Part shown: piece after piece, positions 21,077 through 28,547 of the stretch
Layout of the letters: each line of letters opens with the position of its first letter
Numbering within the stretch: the first letter of the stretch is position 1
IMG/VR virus record: IMGVR_UViG_3300050014_000204
Span: 1 to 29,976 of that record
Reading direction: 5' to 3' (one strand)
DNA from: a virus
DNA length: 29,976 nt
Notes under the pieces: model-generated
The model's database searches: none
What the model was told of the DNA's origin: nothing
The model's input: the letters and a program-made list of their open reading frames with translations, nothing else
Position numbers and translations under genes: made by a program

Positions 21077-21322
21077 TTATCTTCCTCCTTTTTTTGCCAG
21101 TGGATTAATGCGGGGGTCCTCCATCATGGATAAGTGATTGAGGGCCTCGTCGTTAGTCTCCGGACTATCGTCGGTCTGATGTAACTCTCCGTTTTTAGCT
21201 GTCCAACTGATACCACCATTGTATATCATGTGTTGCCCTTGCAGGGGGTTAAGTCCAAATATAGGTCCGTAGTCTTTACCGATGATTAATTCCTTTTTCA
21301 TTCCAATCCGCCTCGCTTTCAT
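21077..21322 (-). CDS. Hypothetical protein, first gene of the leftward cassette
   Basis: An 81-residue ORF from ATG 21322 with AAGGA 9 bases ahead; ATG 21301 is an alternative and the frame to 21382 overlaps the promoter. Visible are KKELIIGKDYGPIFGLNPLQ, then GGISWTAKNGELHQTDDSPE, and a basic tail (INPLAKKGGR). No family is recognised. It ends 1 base before the next start and so is co-translated with the acidic protein. Confidence 0.7.
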   Translation of the reverse strand: MKARRIGMKKELIIGKDYGPIFGLNPLQGQHMIYNGGISWTAKNGELHQTDDSPETNDEALNHLSMMEDPRINPLAKKGGR

Positions 21323-21336
21323 TTGCTGCTTTCCTT

Positions 21337-21371
21337 GATATAAGTATATCACGATATACAAACATACGCAA
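21337..21371 (-). promoter_or_regulatory. Leftward promoter with three-half-site operator
   Basis: On the minus strand TTGCGT (21371-21366) and TATACT (21348-21343) are 17 bases apart. Over the -10 and spacer lie GATATA (21337-21342), TATATC (21345-21350) and GATATA (21353-21358), alternating in orientation at exact 8-base steps; the right-hand pair extends to GTATATC-AC-GATATAC. This is the kind of site an RHH dimer array binds, and an RHH gene ends this operon. Confidence 0.7.
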
Positions 21372-21521
21372 GTTATTTCCAAAATATTATAAATACGAAA
21401 AGGCCAATATAACGGCGTTTATGGGCTATTGGGAAACATTGTGAAAAAGAAAACAATCAAGTAAATAAATTTACACACAAATAAACCTAGTAAAATAAAT
21501 GCCCAAACCGCTTAAAAGCCC

Positions 21522-21550
21522 TTGACGTTGGGATTGTGATAATTTAACAT
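21522..21550 (+). promoter_or_regulatory. Rightward promoter TTGACG-17-TAACAT
   Basis: TTGACG (21522-21527) and TAACAT (21545-21550) are 17 bases apart. This promoter starts the rightward transcript after the leftward cassette, giving a leader of about 109 bases before the nuclease gene at 21666. The sequence between the leftward promoter and here (about 21372-21521) is AT-rich and holds nothing I can identify. Confidence 0.6.
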
Positions 21551-21594
21551 AAAAGACGGAGAAAATATCTAAAAAATTAAATATAGACAAATTA

Positions 21595-21620
21595 ACGCGC
21601 TATAAAAGGCGTGTTTTTTT
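21595..21620 (+). terminator. Weak terminator-like element in the leader
   Basis: ACGC and GCGT arms (21595-21598, 21609-21612) around an AT-rich loop are followed within 2 bases by seven T. The stem is short, so termination would be partial; it could act as an attenuator between the promoter at 21522 and the gene at 21666. Confidence 0.35.
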
Positions 21621-21665
21621 ATGTAAATTTTGGGGCACAGCTCCAAGTAAAAAAGGAGGAAAACC

Positions 21666-22367
21666 ATGTTTAAAAGGACAGAAAGGAAGTTTATTAAATG
21701 TTGGAATTGCGGCAAAGATACAAAATATGCCGTGGGTGCATATGCCTCGATACGGCAGTTTTGCCCTTTATGTTGGGAGAAATACAAAGATAATAAATTA
21801 GAAAACACAAAGAAACATGCATATTACAGCAATTTCCTTATGCACGAAAGAGCCTTGAGAATCCTTGAAAAACAAGAAGTAGACATGTATGAATACCAAG
21901 AGGCGAGTGAGGCCGTATTGGACCTTGCTCTTAGGTCTGAAATAAGTAAATTTCGAAGCGCGGACGAAATGGTTGCGGCAATGGAACTACTGCGCAATTA
22001 TGTGCAAATAAAAATGCAAAGGTCAGTAGGGGCTTATAAGATTGACATATACATAGAACCTTTTAAAGTGGCCCTAGAGGTGGACGGGCACTATCACGAA
22101 AACAAGAAGGTTAAAGATAATAAGAGAGATATTGAAATAAGGCAAATGCTGGGTAAAGACTGGGAGATAATTAGAATTCCGACAAAATATGTTGAGGGAA
22201 ATATACAACAATTAATTCCGGCAATTGAGAAGATAAAGGAATACAAACAGTCCTTAAGGAAAGTAAACAACGGAATTATACCGGAAAGCTATTCAGATCG
22301 AGAGAAGCAACATTATGAGCTATTATTAAAAGGCATGAAGAAAACAATTAGAGAACCTAAAATATAG
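21666..22367 (+). CDS. DUF559/Vsr-like endonuclease with N-terminal zinc ribbon
   Basis: A 233-residue protein after AAAAGGAGG. The N-terminus has KCWNCGKD (C12, C15) and FCPLCWEK (C33, C36), a zinc ribbon. Residues 125-200 match the DUF559/Vsr-like fold: KIDIYIEPFKVALEVDGHYH (D127, E138, D140), a helix, then WEIIRIPTKYV. These PD-(D/E)xK nucleases nick or cut DNA and occur as free-standing homing-type enzymes. The gene has its own promoter region and stands apart from the operons on both sides, which fits a mobile nuclease; a role in packaging is possible from its position. Confidence 0.75.
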   Translation: MFKRTERKFIKCWNCGKDTKYAVGAYASIRQFCPLCWEKYKDNKLENTKKHAYYSNFLMHERALRILEKQEVDMYEYQEASEAVLDLALRSEISKFRSADEMVAAMELLRNYVQIKMQRSVGAYKIDIYIEPFKVALEVDGHYHENKKVKDNKRDIEIRQMLGKDWEIIRIPTKYVEGNIQQLIPAIEKIKEYKQSLRKVNNGIIPESYSDREKQHYELLLKGMKKTIREPKI

Positions 22368-22450
22368 AAGCGTAATATAAGGTCTACATACTTTTCAGCC
22401 TGCCAATGATACCGATTGGTGGGCATTTCTATTTTATTGGAGGTGCGCGC

Positions 22451-22591
22451 GTGGAGAAACGTATCTGGCGAGAAGGCCAATGGTGGAGTAAAACTAAGAC
22501 CGTTCTGGTCGTTCGCACCACGCAGGGAAAGCCGGAACCGGAGCCCCGATACAGGGATGTAAGGTTAAGGCCACTATTTAAGAAGTGGTGA
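22451..22591 (+). CDS. Small basic protein
   Basis: A 46-residue ORF from GTG 22451 with TTGGAGGTG ahead; the frame from 22406 lacks such a site. It is rich in Trp and Arg (KRIWREGQWWSKTKT, then YRDVRLRPLFKKW) and basic. No family is recognised. A good intrinsic terminator follows 14 bases after its stop, supporting it as the last gene of a short transcript with the nuclease. Confidence 0.55.
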   Translation: MEKRIWREGQWWSKTKTVLVVRTTQGKPEPEPRYRDVRLRPLFKKW

Positions 22592-22604
22592 ATAGACGCA
22601 ACAA

Positions 22605-22632
22605 AGGAACTGATTATGTCGGTTCTTTTTTT
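22605..22632 (+). terminator. Intrinsic terminator
   Basis: GAACTGA (22607-22613) pairs with TCGGTTC (22619-22625) with one U-G pair, loop TTATG, then seven T (22626-22632). It ends the short transcript from 21522 and separates it from the packaging module. Confidence 0.8.
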
Positions 22633-22633
22633 A

Positions 22634-22705
22634 TGCCTATTCGTAGGCAGAAGCACACGGTCTGGCCGGACCGTCTGAGACTAGGGGGAGCCTTGCCCTC
22701 CCCTT
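22634..22705 (+). other. Three consecutive stem-loops before the packaging module
   Basis: TGCCTA-TTCG-TAGGCA (22634-22649, a stable UUCG tetraloop), ACGGTC-6-GACCGT (22657-22674) and AGGGGGAG-7-CTCCCCTT (22683-22705, one wobble) follow one another directly after the terminator. None has a U-run. They may be a packaging or cos region, a leader structure, or mRNA processing sites. Confidence 0.55.
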
Positions 22706-22742
22706 GGCCGAGTGTTGATTAACTGGCAAGGAGTTGATTACA

Positions 22743-23105
22743 GTGGCTAAACAGGAGGTATATTGGTTTCACCATGACGGGAACGCTCGCAGGGATATTA
22801 AGATATTAGAGATGCGAGCAGAATACGGCGCAGAGGGTTATGGATGGTGGTGGATGTTGCTAGAGCTCATGCGCGAAGCCACAGACTACAAACTGAAACT
22901 AGCTGGTAAATATTTATCGAAAGAACTTGATGCTGATCCGGTTCGACTAAATAAATTTATAGACGATTGTATAAATGATTTTGAACTATTCAAGGCTGAT
23001 GATAAATACTTTTGGAGTCCATCAATGTGTAGAAGGATGAAAACATACGATGACATAGTGGAAAAGCGCAGGGAAGCGGCTGTACGAAGCCATTTAAACC
23101 GTTAG
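22743..23105 (+). CDS. DUF4373 (Lin1244-type) protein, possibly shortened
   Basis: A 120-residue protein with the DUF4373 pattern: YWFHHDGNARRDIKILEMRA, then YGAEGYGWWWMLLELMREAT and FWSPSMCRRMKTYDDIVEKR. Relatives are DnaD-like replication or regulatory proteins, usually with a longer variable C-terminus. Here the frame stops at TAG, directly followed by TAA, yet the same frame then stays open for 39 more codons with a basic, repetitive look typical of these tails. GTG 22743 is chosen because AAGGAG ends 9 bases before it. Confidence 0.75.
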   Translation: MAKQEVYWFHHDGNARRDIKILEMRAEYGAEGYGWWWMLLELMREATDYKLKLAGKYLSKELDADPVRLNKFIDDCINDFELFKADDKYFWSPSMCRRMKTYDDIVEKRREAAVRSHLNR

Positions 23106-23228
23106 TAATGCAAGTGTATTGCAAGTGCTCTGCAAATGCAGGCCTTTTGCTCTGCGACTAGAGTAGATATGAGTAGATATGATATGAGTAGACTAGAAGG
23201 GAATAGACATGATAGGAAGGGATTGTAA
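23106..23228 (+). other. Probable untranslated remnant of the DUF4373 C-terminal tail
   Basis: After the TAG-TAA pair the DUF4373 frame reads on without a stop from 23109 to 23225, ending at TAA 23226. The sequence holds a repeating GAGTAGATAT unit near 23160-23190. It has no start or ribosome site. The 87 bases from there to the small terminase gene hold only that gene's ribosome site. Confidence 0.4.
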
Positions 23229-23315
23229 GGGGAACCTAGTTTTGCTTTTACCCCTACAGGACCTTTTCCATATTGGAGAGATTTAACCCCCATCCGGGAG
23301 GTGGTGTAAGTGTAG

Positions 23316-24218
23316 ATGAGCGCAGACCATGAACAAGCTCAAAAAGATTATATGGCTGGAATGAAATACAGAGAGCTGGCTGAAAAATATCAGGTCTCTA
23401 TTAATACAATTAAGTCCTGGAAGCAGAGATATGGGTGGAACAAAAAAGGTGTGCATACAAAAACAGAAAAAGGGTACGCACAAAAAAAGAATGCGCCTGC
23501 ATCTAATTCCGAAGCAAAAACTCCAAAAATTAAAGAGCCCGAACTCACTGCAAAACAGGTTCTTTTTGTTGCTGAGTACTTAATAGACTTCAATGCGACA
23601 CGGGCGGCCATGGCTGTGGGATATAGCAAAAAAACGGCTAGACAAATAGGATATGAAAACCTTACAAAGCCTTACATTCAGGCTGAAATAAAACGGCAGA
23701 CTGCAATAGTCACTGAATCGTTGGGCATAACCTCCCAGCGTGTACTACTGGAATATCTTAAAATAGCCTTTTCCGACATAACTGATTATGTTGACTTCGG
23801 GCAAAAAGAAGTCCAGGCCACGGGCGCATTCGGTCCGGTATATGAGGGCGAAGGCGATGACAAAAAGCCTGTTATGAAAATAATTAATTATGTTGACTTC
23901 AAAGAGTCGACTTCTATTGATGGAACTCTTATTAGCGAGGTAAAGCAGGGCCGCGATGGAGTAAGCATCAAGTTCCATGACAAAATGAAAGCACTGGAGA
24001 AGTTGGAGAAATATCTCGACTTGCTTCCCGATCAGCACAAACGCATGGTTGAAGAAGAAAAGCTTAAGTTAGCCAGGGAGCAATTAGAAGTTAATAAAAC
24101 CAAGGCCAAACTAGGAACCGGGGACGAGACCGATAGCAACGAAAATATAATGATACTTGCTGACTTGCTTAATAGCCCTGTCCCTGATCGTAACCTCGAG
24201 GACTTTGATGATGAGTAA
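23316..24218 (+). CDS. Terminase small subunit (Terminase_2 type)
   Basis: A 300-residue protein. The N-terminal 45 residues hold an HTH ([20 protein letters not shown], then [10 protein letters not shown]), and residues about 75-170 show the Terminase_2 signature: [20 protein letters not shown], then [20 protein letters not shown] and YIQAEIKRQ. The C-terminal part includes [20 protein letters not shown], which may contact the large subunit. It recognises phage DNA for packaging. The start follows GGAGGTGG; it overlaps the large subunit by 8 bases. Confidence 0.9.
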   Translation: MSADHEQAQKDYMAGMKYRELAEKYQVSINTIKSWKQRYGWNKKGVHTKTEKGYAQKKNAPASNSEAKTPKIKEPELTAKQVLFVAEYLIDFNATRAAMAVGYSKKTARQIGYENLTKPYIQAEIKRQTAIVTESLGITSQRVLLEYLKIAFSDITDYVDFGQKEVQATGAFGPVYEGEGDDKKPVMKIINYVDFKESTSIDGTLISEVKQGRDGVSIKFHDKMKALEKLEKYLDLLPDQHKRMVEEEKLKLAREQLEVNKTKAKLGTGDETDSNENIMILADLLNSPVPDRNLEDFDDE

Positions 24219-25509
24219 CTACGCAGCATTTAATCAAAAACAGTCCGGTTATATAAATAGATGTCTGCAAGATGGGGTTTGGCTCTCAGTTGCCGAAGGC
24301 GGCAAAAGAGCGGCTAAGAATGTGGTAAACATTATAGCCTGGTGCAGCATTATCGAAACGCATCCGGATAAACTACACTTGGCCGCTGGTGTATCTGTAG
24401 CCATGGCAAAGCTAAACATTATAGATAGCGATGGATTCGGCGTCTTAAACTATTTTAAGGGCCGTTGCCGCCAGGGCAAATACCAGGATAAGGATGCGGT
24501 TTATGTCCAGACCGCGACCGGGGAAAAAATAATCCTCATAAGCGGCGGTGGGAAAAACGGAGATGAACGCTATATAAAGGGGTTAACACTAGGAAGCGTC
24601 TATATTTCGGAGGTAAATGAGTGCGCACAATCTTTCGTAAAAGAGGTATTTGACCGCACACTATCCAGTAGTCGGCGCACGATACTGTTTGACCTTAACC
24701 CTAAATCGGAACTGCACTGGTTTTACACCGAGATACTTGATAAGCACCAGGTTAACAACCTGAAATATGAAAACTACGGACTAAATTACGAACACTTTAC
24801 TTTATGCGATAATTTAAGCTTTCCGGACGAAAAGATCAGGGAGACCATTCGAACATATGACAAAAAGTCTATTTGGTATCAGAGAGACATTTTAGGGCTT
24901 AGGAAGAACGCCGAAGGAGTAATCTACGATTGTTTCGACATTGACAACCTGTACGAAGACGGCGGCGGTCCTAATTATGATCTGTACTATAGACGCTGGT
25001 ACGCAGCTGACTATGGCACAATTAATCCCTTTGCTTGCTTGGAGATCATCGAGCAGACCATTGAGGGGAAAACCCTATATTACATCGAGAGTGAATATTA
25101 TTACGACTCCAAAAAGGTCAACAAGCAGAAAACAGATGCAGAGTATGCAGATGATATGGCCGTTTTTATTGATGGCAAAAGATATACCGGATATATAATC
25201 GATCCCAGCGCAGCCAGCTTCAAAGCAGAGCTTAGAAAACGCGCCCTGAAGGTTAAGGAAGCCGATGACCTTATTAACGCCGATAATGAAGTCCTAAACG
25301 GAATAAGGCTTACCGCTAATCTATTCCATTCGAAGAAACTGCTGGTCAATAAAGAAAAATGTCCTAACCTGCGCCGAGAACTATCGTCTTATATATGGGA
25401 TTCGAAGGCGTCTGAGCGCGGAGTAGAAAAGCCGATTAAGGAAAATGACCATTTGTGTGATTGTGCACGCTATTGGTCAAAATCCGTGATTAAACAAATT
25501 AGGTGGTGA
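24211..25509 (+). CDS. Terminase large subunit
   Basis: A 432-residue packaging motor. The ATPase has a variant Walker A ([10 protein letters not shown], residues 28-37) and a Walker B-like [10 protein letters not shown] (128-137) ending in the catalytic Glu, then FDLNPKSE. The C-terminal nuclease has the three acidic sites [11 protein letters not shown] (D267), IIDPSA (D331) and [11 protein letters not shown] (D413), as in PBSX/Terminase_3-type enzymes. It cuts and pumps DNA into the prohead. ATG 24211 is preferred over an upstream start that would overlap the small subunit further. It is followed closely by the portal gene. Confidence 0.93.
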   Translation: MSNYAAFNQKQSGYINRCLQDGVWLSVAEGGKRAAKNVVNIIAWCSIIETHPDKLHLAAGVSVAMAKLNIIDSDGFGVLNYFKGRCRQGKYQDKDAVYVQTATGEKIILISGGGKNGDERYIKGLTLGSVYISEVNECAQSFVKEVFDRTLSSSRRTILFDLNPKSELHWFYTEILDKHQVNNLKYENYGLNYEHFTLCDNLSFPDEKIRETIRTYDKKSIWYQRDILGLRKNAEGVIYDCFDIDNLYEDGGGPNYDLYYRRWYAADYGTINPFACLEIIEQTIEGKTLYYIESEYYYDSKKVNKQKTDAEYADDMAVFIDGKRYTGYIIDPSAASFKAELRKRALKVKEADDLINADNEVLNGIRLTANLFHSKKLLVNKEKCPNLRRELSSYIWDSKASERGVEKPIKENDHLCDCARYWSKSVIKQIRW

Positions 25510-25514
25510 ACCCA

Positions 25515-26966
25515 TTGTCAGAAACCAACGAGGAAAAACAGCAGGCTGCCCCACGAAGCTCCGTTATGGACATGTTTGTGAACTCCCTGGCCAGACTCGG
25601 GAGTGCATCGTCTAATATCATTTCTATGGCAGAATATCCCATGTCCAGGCTGTCAAGAAACTACATGCTGCTAAATAGCCTCTACAGAAATTCATGGATC
25701 TGTAATAAAATTGTAAATTGCATTCCTGATGACATGATGAAAAACGGATGGGAAATAACTGCGGAATTAAAACCAGAAGAAACAGATCGCATTAACAAGT
25801 TGGAACAGCGGACTCTGGTTAGAGAAAAGATGCTCGAGGGTTTATATTGGGGCAGGCTTTACGGTGGAGCTGGCGCCATCATAATCATTGATGGCCATGA
25901 GGACAGGCTTGATGAACCGCTGAAATATGAGGACATAATGCCAAACTCTTTTTGCGGTCTGATGGTGGTCGACAGATGGTCCGGAATATATCCTGGCCTT
26001 GAATTGATTACTGACCACCGAGATCCTGAATTGGGAATGCCCCTGTATTATGAGGTCAAGGACAATGCATCCGAAAAGCTTATTTCGAAAGTGCATCATT
26101 CCCGGGTTATAAGATTTACCGGTAAAAAGCTGCCGTTCTGGGAAGAGATAGCGGAGATGTTCTGGGGTAGCAGCGTAATGGAGCATGTCTACGAAGAATT
26201 AGTAAAGCGAGACTCCACTTCATGGAACATCGCATCCCTGGTTTTTCAGGCCAACCTACTGGTGGACAAAGTAAAGGGTTTTGAACAATTGATGTCTGTA
26301 TCGGACCCAGAAATGCAGAAGGATTTTTACAACTTAAAATCGGCCCAAAATGAAATGCGCAGCAACAATGGAATGATGATCGTAGGCGATGATGAAGATG
26401 TTTCAGCCATAAACTATACTTTCACCGGGCTGGAGGAGATCTCTGAAACTCAGATGATGGATATTTCCGGTGCTGCTGATATACCCATGACAAGGCTGTT
26501 TGGTAGAAGCCCGGCCGGGATGAATGCAACTGGTGAATCCGACATGCAAATGTATTATGACATGATCGGGCAGCAGCAGAACAAAGATCTACAACCCAAA
26601 ATTAACAAGCTATTGCCGGTTCTGTTTATGTCGGAGTTTGGCTACATACCAGCTGACCTAGGAATTAAGTTTAATCCCATTTCAACACCGACAGAAGAGA
26701 AGCTGGCCACAATAGTACAGACCAAATCCGGAGCCATTAATGAAGTGTTTGTTTCAGGCATAATCAGCCAGAGAATCGCTATGCGAGAGCTGCATGAAAT
26801 GTCGTATACAACCAATATGTTTACCTCGATCACCGATGAAGATATCGAGAAGGCTGACGATGGCACACAGGTACTTGGAGAGGATATGCCTGACCTTGGG
26901 ATGCTAGGGGATTTAGCAAAGACAAATACCCCCGACGCTACAGATACGCCCCCCCCCGCGAAATGA
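25515..26966 (+). CDS. Portal protein, DUF1073 family
   Basis: A 483-residue protein of the DUF1073 portal family: NYMLLNSLYRNSWICNKIVN, then IPDDMMKNGWEIT, GRLYGGAGAIIIIDG, HHSRVIRFTGKKLPF and GAADIPMTRLFGRSPAGMNA. It forms the dodecameric ring through which DNA enters the head. DUF1073 proteins are sometimes labelled 'anti-CBASS Acb1 family' in databases because of fusions; I see no fused extra domain here. TTG 25515 lies after AGGTGGTG; GTG 25503 is possible. Near the C-terminus nine C (26949-26957) encode three prolines, two codons before the stop. Confidence 0.88.
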   Translation: MSETNEEKQQAAPRSSVMDMFVNSLARLGSASSNIISMAEYPMSRLSRNYMLLNSLYRNSWICNKIVNCIPDDMMKNGWEITAELKPEETDRINKLEQRTLVREKMLEGLYWGRLYGGAGAIIIIDGHEDRLDEPLKYEDIMPNSFCGLMVVDRWSGIYPGLELITDHRDPELGMPLYYEVKDNASEKLISKVHHSRVIRFTGKKLPFWEEIAEMFWGSSVMEHVYEELVKRDSTSWNIASLVFQANLLVDKVKGFEQLMSVSDPEMQKDFYNLKSAQNEMRSNNGMMIVGDDEDVSAINYTFTGLEEISETQMMDISGAADIPMTRLFGRSPAGMNATGESDMQMYYDMIGQQQNKDLQPKINKLLPVLFMSEFGYIPADLGIKFNPISTPTEEKLATIVQTKSGAINEVFVSGIISQRIAMRELHEMSYTTNMFTSITDEDIEKADDGTQVLGEDMPDLGMLGDLAKTNTPDATDTPPPAK

Positions 26967-27027
26967 GCAACGAAGAGTATTTCAAGCGATATGGGCATGG
27001 GAGATAAAAATAGGAGGATAAAAGGTT

Positions 27028-27369
27028 ATGGTTAAATTAACAGAAGAAATTGGTGAGGTTAAGTTGACCTATGAGGCTGATACCGTTCAAGAGTTGATAA
27101 ATCTTAAAAATGCCATCAATCAAGAACCCGCAAAAGTAGCGCAGATTTCCAAAAGCTTAATCGAAAGGCTGCGCCTGGTAACAAATCAGAAGAGAAAAAT
27201 ATCAGTAGCGTTAAGAAATGGTGAGATTATGGAGGGGTTTGTTTATGAATTCAGATTAACTGAGTATATGAACGTACCAGGACAATCGGGATACCTCTCT
27301 ATGATATCTGAAGAGGGTAAAATAAGTTCGAAAATAGACATCAACTTTATTGAAAAGTTAACACTATGA
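27028..27369 (+). CDS. Hypothetical small protein after the portal
   Basis: A 113-residue ORF with ATAGGAGG ahead. Residues 10-55 are helical (TVQELINLKNAINQEPAKVA), and residues 55-113 look like five short strands with turn glycines (KISVALRNGEIMEGFVYEFR, then SGYLSMISEEGK), giving an SH3 or Sm-like barrel appearance. This is a fold guess. No family is recognised. It overlaps the next gene by four bases. Confidence 0.6.
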   Translation: MVKLTEEIGEVKLTYEADTVQELINLKNAINQEPAKVAQISKSLIERLRLVTNQKRKISVALRNGEIMEGFVYEFRLTEYMNVPGQSGYLSMISEEGKISSKIDINFIEKLTL

Positions 27370-27563
27370 TTTGCGATTGTTCGTTGGCTGGTACTAAAGA
27401 TTGTAACTATTGCCTAGCTGCTAAGAGCAGCATTGAAGTACCTCGTGTTGAATATAGACCAAGCATTATTCTGCCTCCCCAGGGTGATAGAATCGTGATC
27501 CAAGTCAGCTCTAATTGGAAAGAGATAGTGAGTAAGATGATAGAAAGCCAAAATGATAGATAG
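27366..27563 (+). CDS. Small Cys-rich hypothetical protein
   Basis: A 65-residue ORF whose ATG overlaps the preceding stop. The first 17 residues carry CDCSLAGTKDCNYCLA, four cysteines able to hold one metal. The rest is beta-rich (RPSIILPPQGDRIVIQVSSN). No family is recognised. Its position between the portal and the minor head protein suggests a small morphogenesis factor, which is inference from place only. Confidence 0.6.
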   Translation: MICDCSLAGTKDCNYCLAAKSSIEVPRVEYRPSIILPPQGDRIVIQVSSNWKEIVSKMIESQNDR

Positions 27564-27624
27564 CAAAGACAGAGAAAAGGTTGAGGATGAATATTGCGGA
27601 GTGCTTTTTAGTGGGGGTGATTAA
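27553..27624 (+). CDS. Possible very small ORF
   Basis: A 23-residue frame (MIDSKDREKVEDEYCGVLF, then SGGD) overlaps the previous gene by 11 bases and ends 1 base before the next start. It is acidic with one Cys. There is no clear ribosome site, but its position in a chain of overlapping genes makes it possible that ribosomes move through it to the minor head gene. Confidence 0.3.
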   Translation: MIDSKDREKVEDEYCGVLFSGGD

Positions 27625-27625
27625 A

Positions 27626-28474
27626 TTGGCAATGCGAGACCCGTGGGAGCCACGACAAAGACTAGAACACAGTTACTTCCAGTCTTTACAGGAGATAATT
27701 AATTATCTCTGGGAGTCCATAAAAAACACTAAGGAACCTTATGACATCATAAGGCTATTGAATCATGCATTTAATGCGCCAGAGATTAATCGTTATGCCG
27801 AACAGGCCGCGCAAAGCATGGTGACTCACGTATGGGCGGACGGCGCGAGATCATGGCGAGAAGCGGCTCGGATTGGCGGCAAAGGAAATATTATACTCGC
27901 AGCGCTTAAAAACGAGCTGCATGGCCCGCTTGGAAGTCTGCTCAACTCCCAGATCCAGCGCAACGCCCAGATAATTAAGACGTTGCCCCTGGATATAGCT
28001 GACCATGTAACGGACTATATTGGCAGGGAGGCAATGAAGGGGCGCAGGGCTACAGATATTGCCGAGGATATACAAAAGATGTTCCCCCAGAATAGCAGAG
28101 CGAAAGCGCAGTTGATAGCCCGCACTGAGGTGAGCAAGACGTCCACCGCGTTAACTCAGGGACGAGCCGAGATGATGGGACTAGAATATTATGAATGGCG
28201 GACCAGCGAAGATAGTAGGGTCCGTGAAAGCCATCGCAAAATGGACCATGTTTTGATTAGATGGAGTGACCCGCCGAGTCCCGAAGAACTTGATCACATT
28301 AAGTCAACGCTGGGCCATTACCATGCAGGAAACGCGCCAAACTGCCGATGTTATCCAGCGCCGGTCCTCAATTTTGACCGCCTGACCTGGCCCCATAAAA
28401 TCTATATGAATGGGCAAATACAAATGATGACTCTAAGTAAAATCAAGGCCATAGGAAGAATCACGGCAGCATAA
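27626..28474 (+). CDS. Minor head protein, Mu gpF-like
   Basis: A 282-residue head morphogenesis protein of the Mu gpF/SPP1 gp7 type. It shows IARTEVSKTSTALTQGRAEM (from residue 164), then YYEWRTSEDSRVRESHRKMD and near the end NAPNCRCYPAPVL (C240, C242), the classic order. A few copies sit inside the head near the portal. TTG 27626 follows GGGGGTGA; ATG 27587 and TTG 27581 are earlier in-frame options with poorer sites. An intrinsic terminator follows 13 bases after the stop. Confidence 0.88.
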   Translation: MAMRDPWEPRQRLEHSYFQSLQEIINYLWESIKNTKEPYDIIRLLNHAFNAPEINRYAEQAAQSMVTHVWADGARSWREAARIGGKGNIILAALKNELHGPLGSLLNSQIQRNAQIIKTLPLDIADHVTDYIGREAMKGRRATDIAEDIQKMFPQNSRAKAQLIARTEVSKTSTALTQGRAEMMGLEYYEWRTSEDSRVRESHRKMDHVLIRWSDPPSPEELDHIKSTLGHYHAGNAPNCRCYPAPVLNFDRLTWPHKIYMNGQIQMMTLSKIKAIGRITAA

Positions 28475-28487
28475 AACAGAGGCTTCA

Positions 28488-28514
28488 AGTCGGGCAAATA
28501 ACCCGGCTTTTTTA
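28488..28514 (+). terminator. Intrinsic terminator after the minor head gene
   Basis: AGTCGGG (28488-28494) pairs with CCCGGCT (28502-28508), with one wobble, loop CAAATAA, then TTTTT. The 21-base hairpin 28488-28508 equals the reverse complement of 20653-20673 except for one base. Confidence 0.8.
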
Positions 28515-28547
28515 TTGCCTAAATAACAAAAGGAGGAACGGAACAAA

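Noticed and set aside
20651-21371. Leftward cassette as a toxin-antitoxin pair
   Set aside because: An RHH gene with small partners could be an antitoxin operon, but neither partner resembles a known toxin such as RelE, MazF or a PIN protein, and the RHH gene is last with no typical toxin-binding tail visible. Not excluded.
25515-26966. Portal as an anti-CBASS (Acb1) protein
   Set aside because: Database labels link DUF1073 with Acb1, but the whole length reads as portal and I see no extra phosphodiesterase domain.
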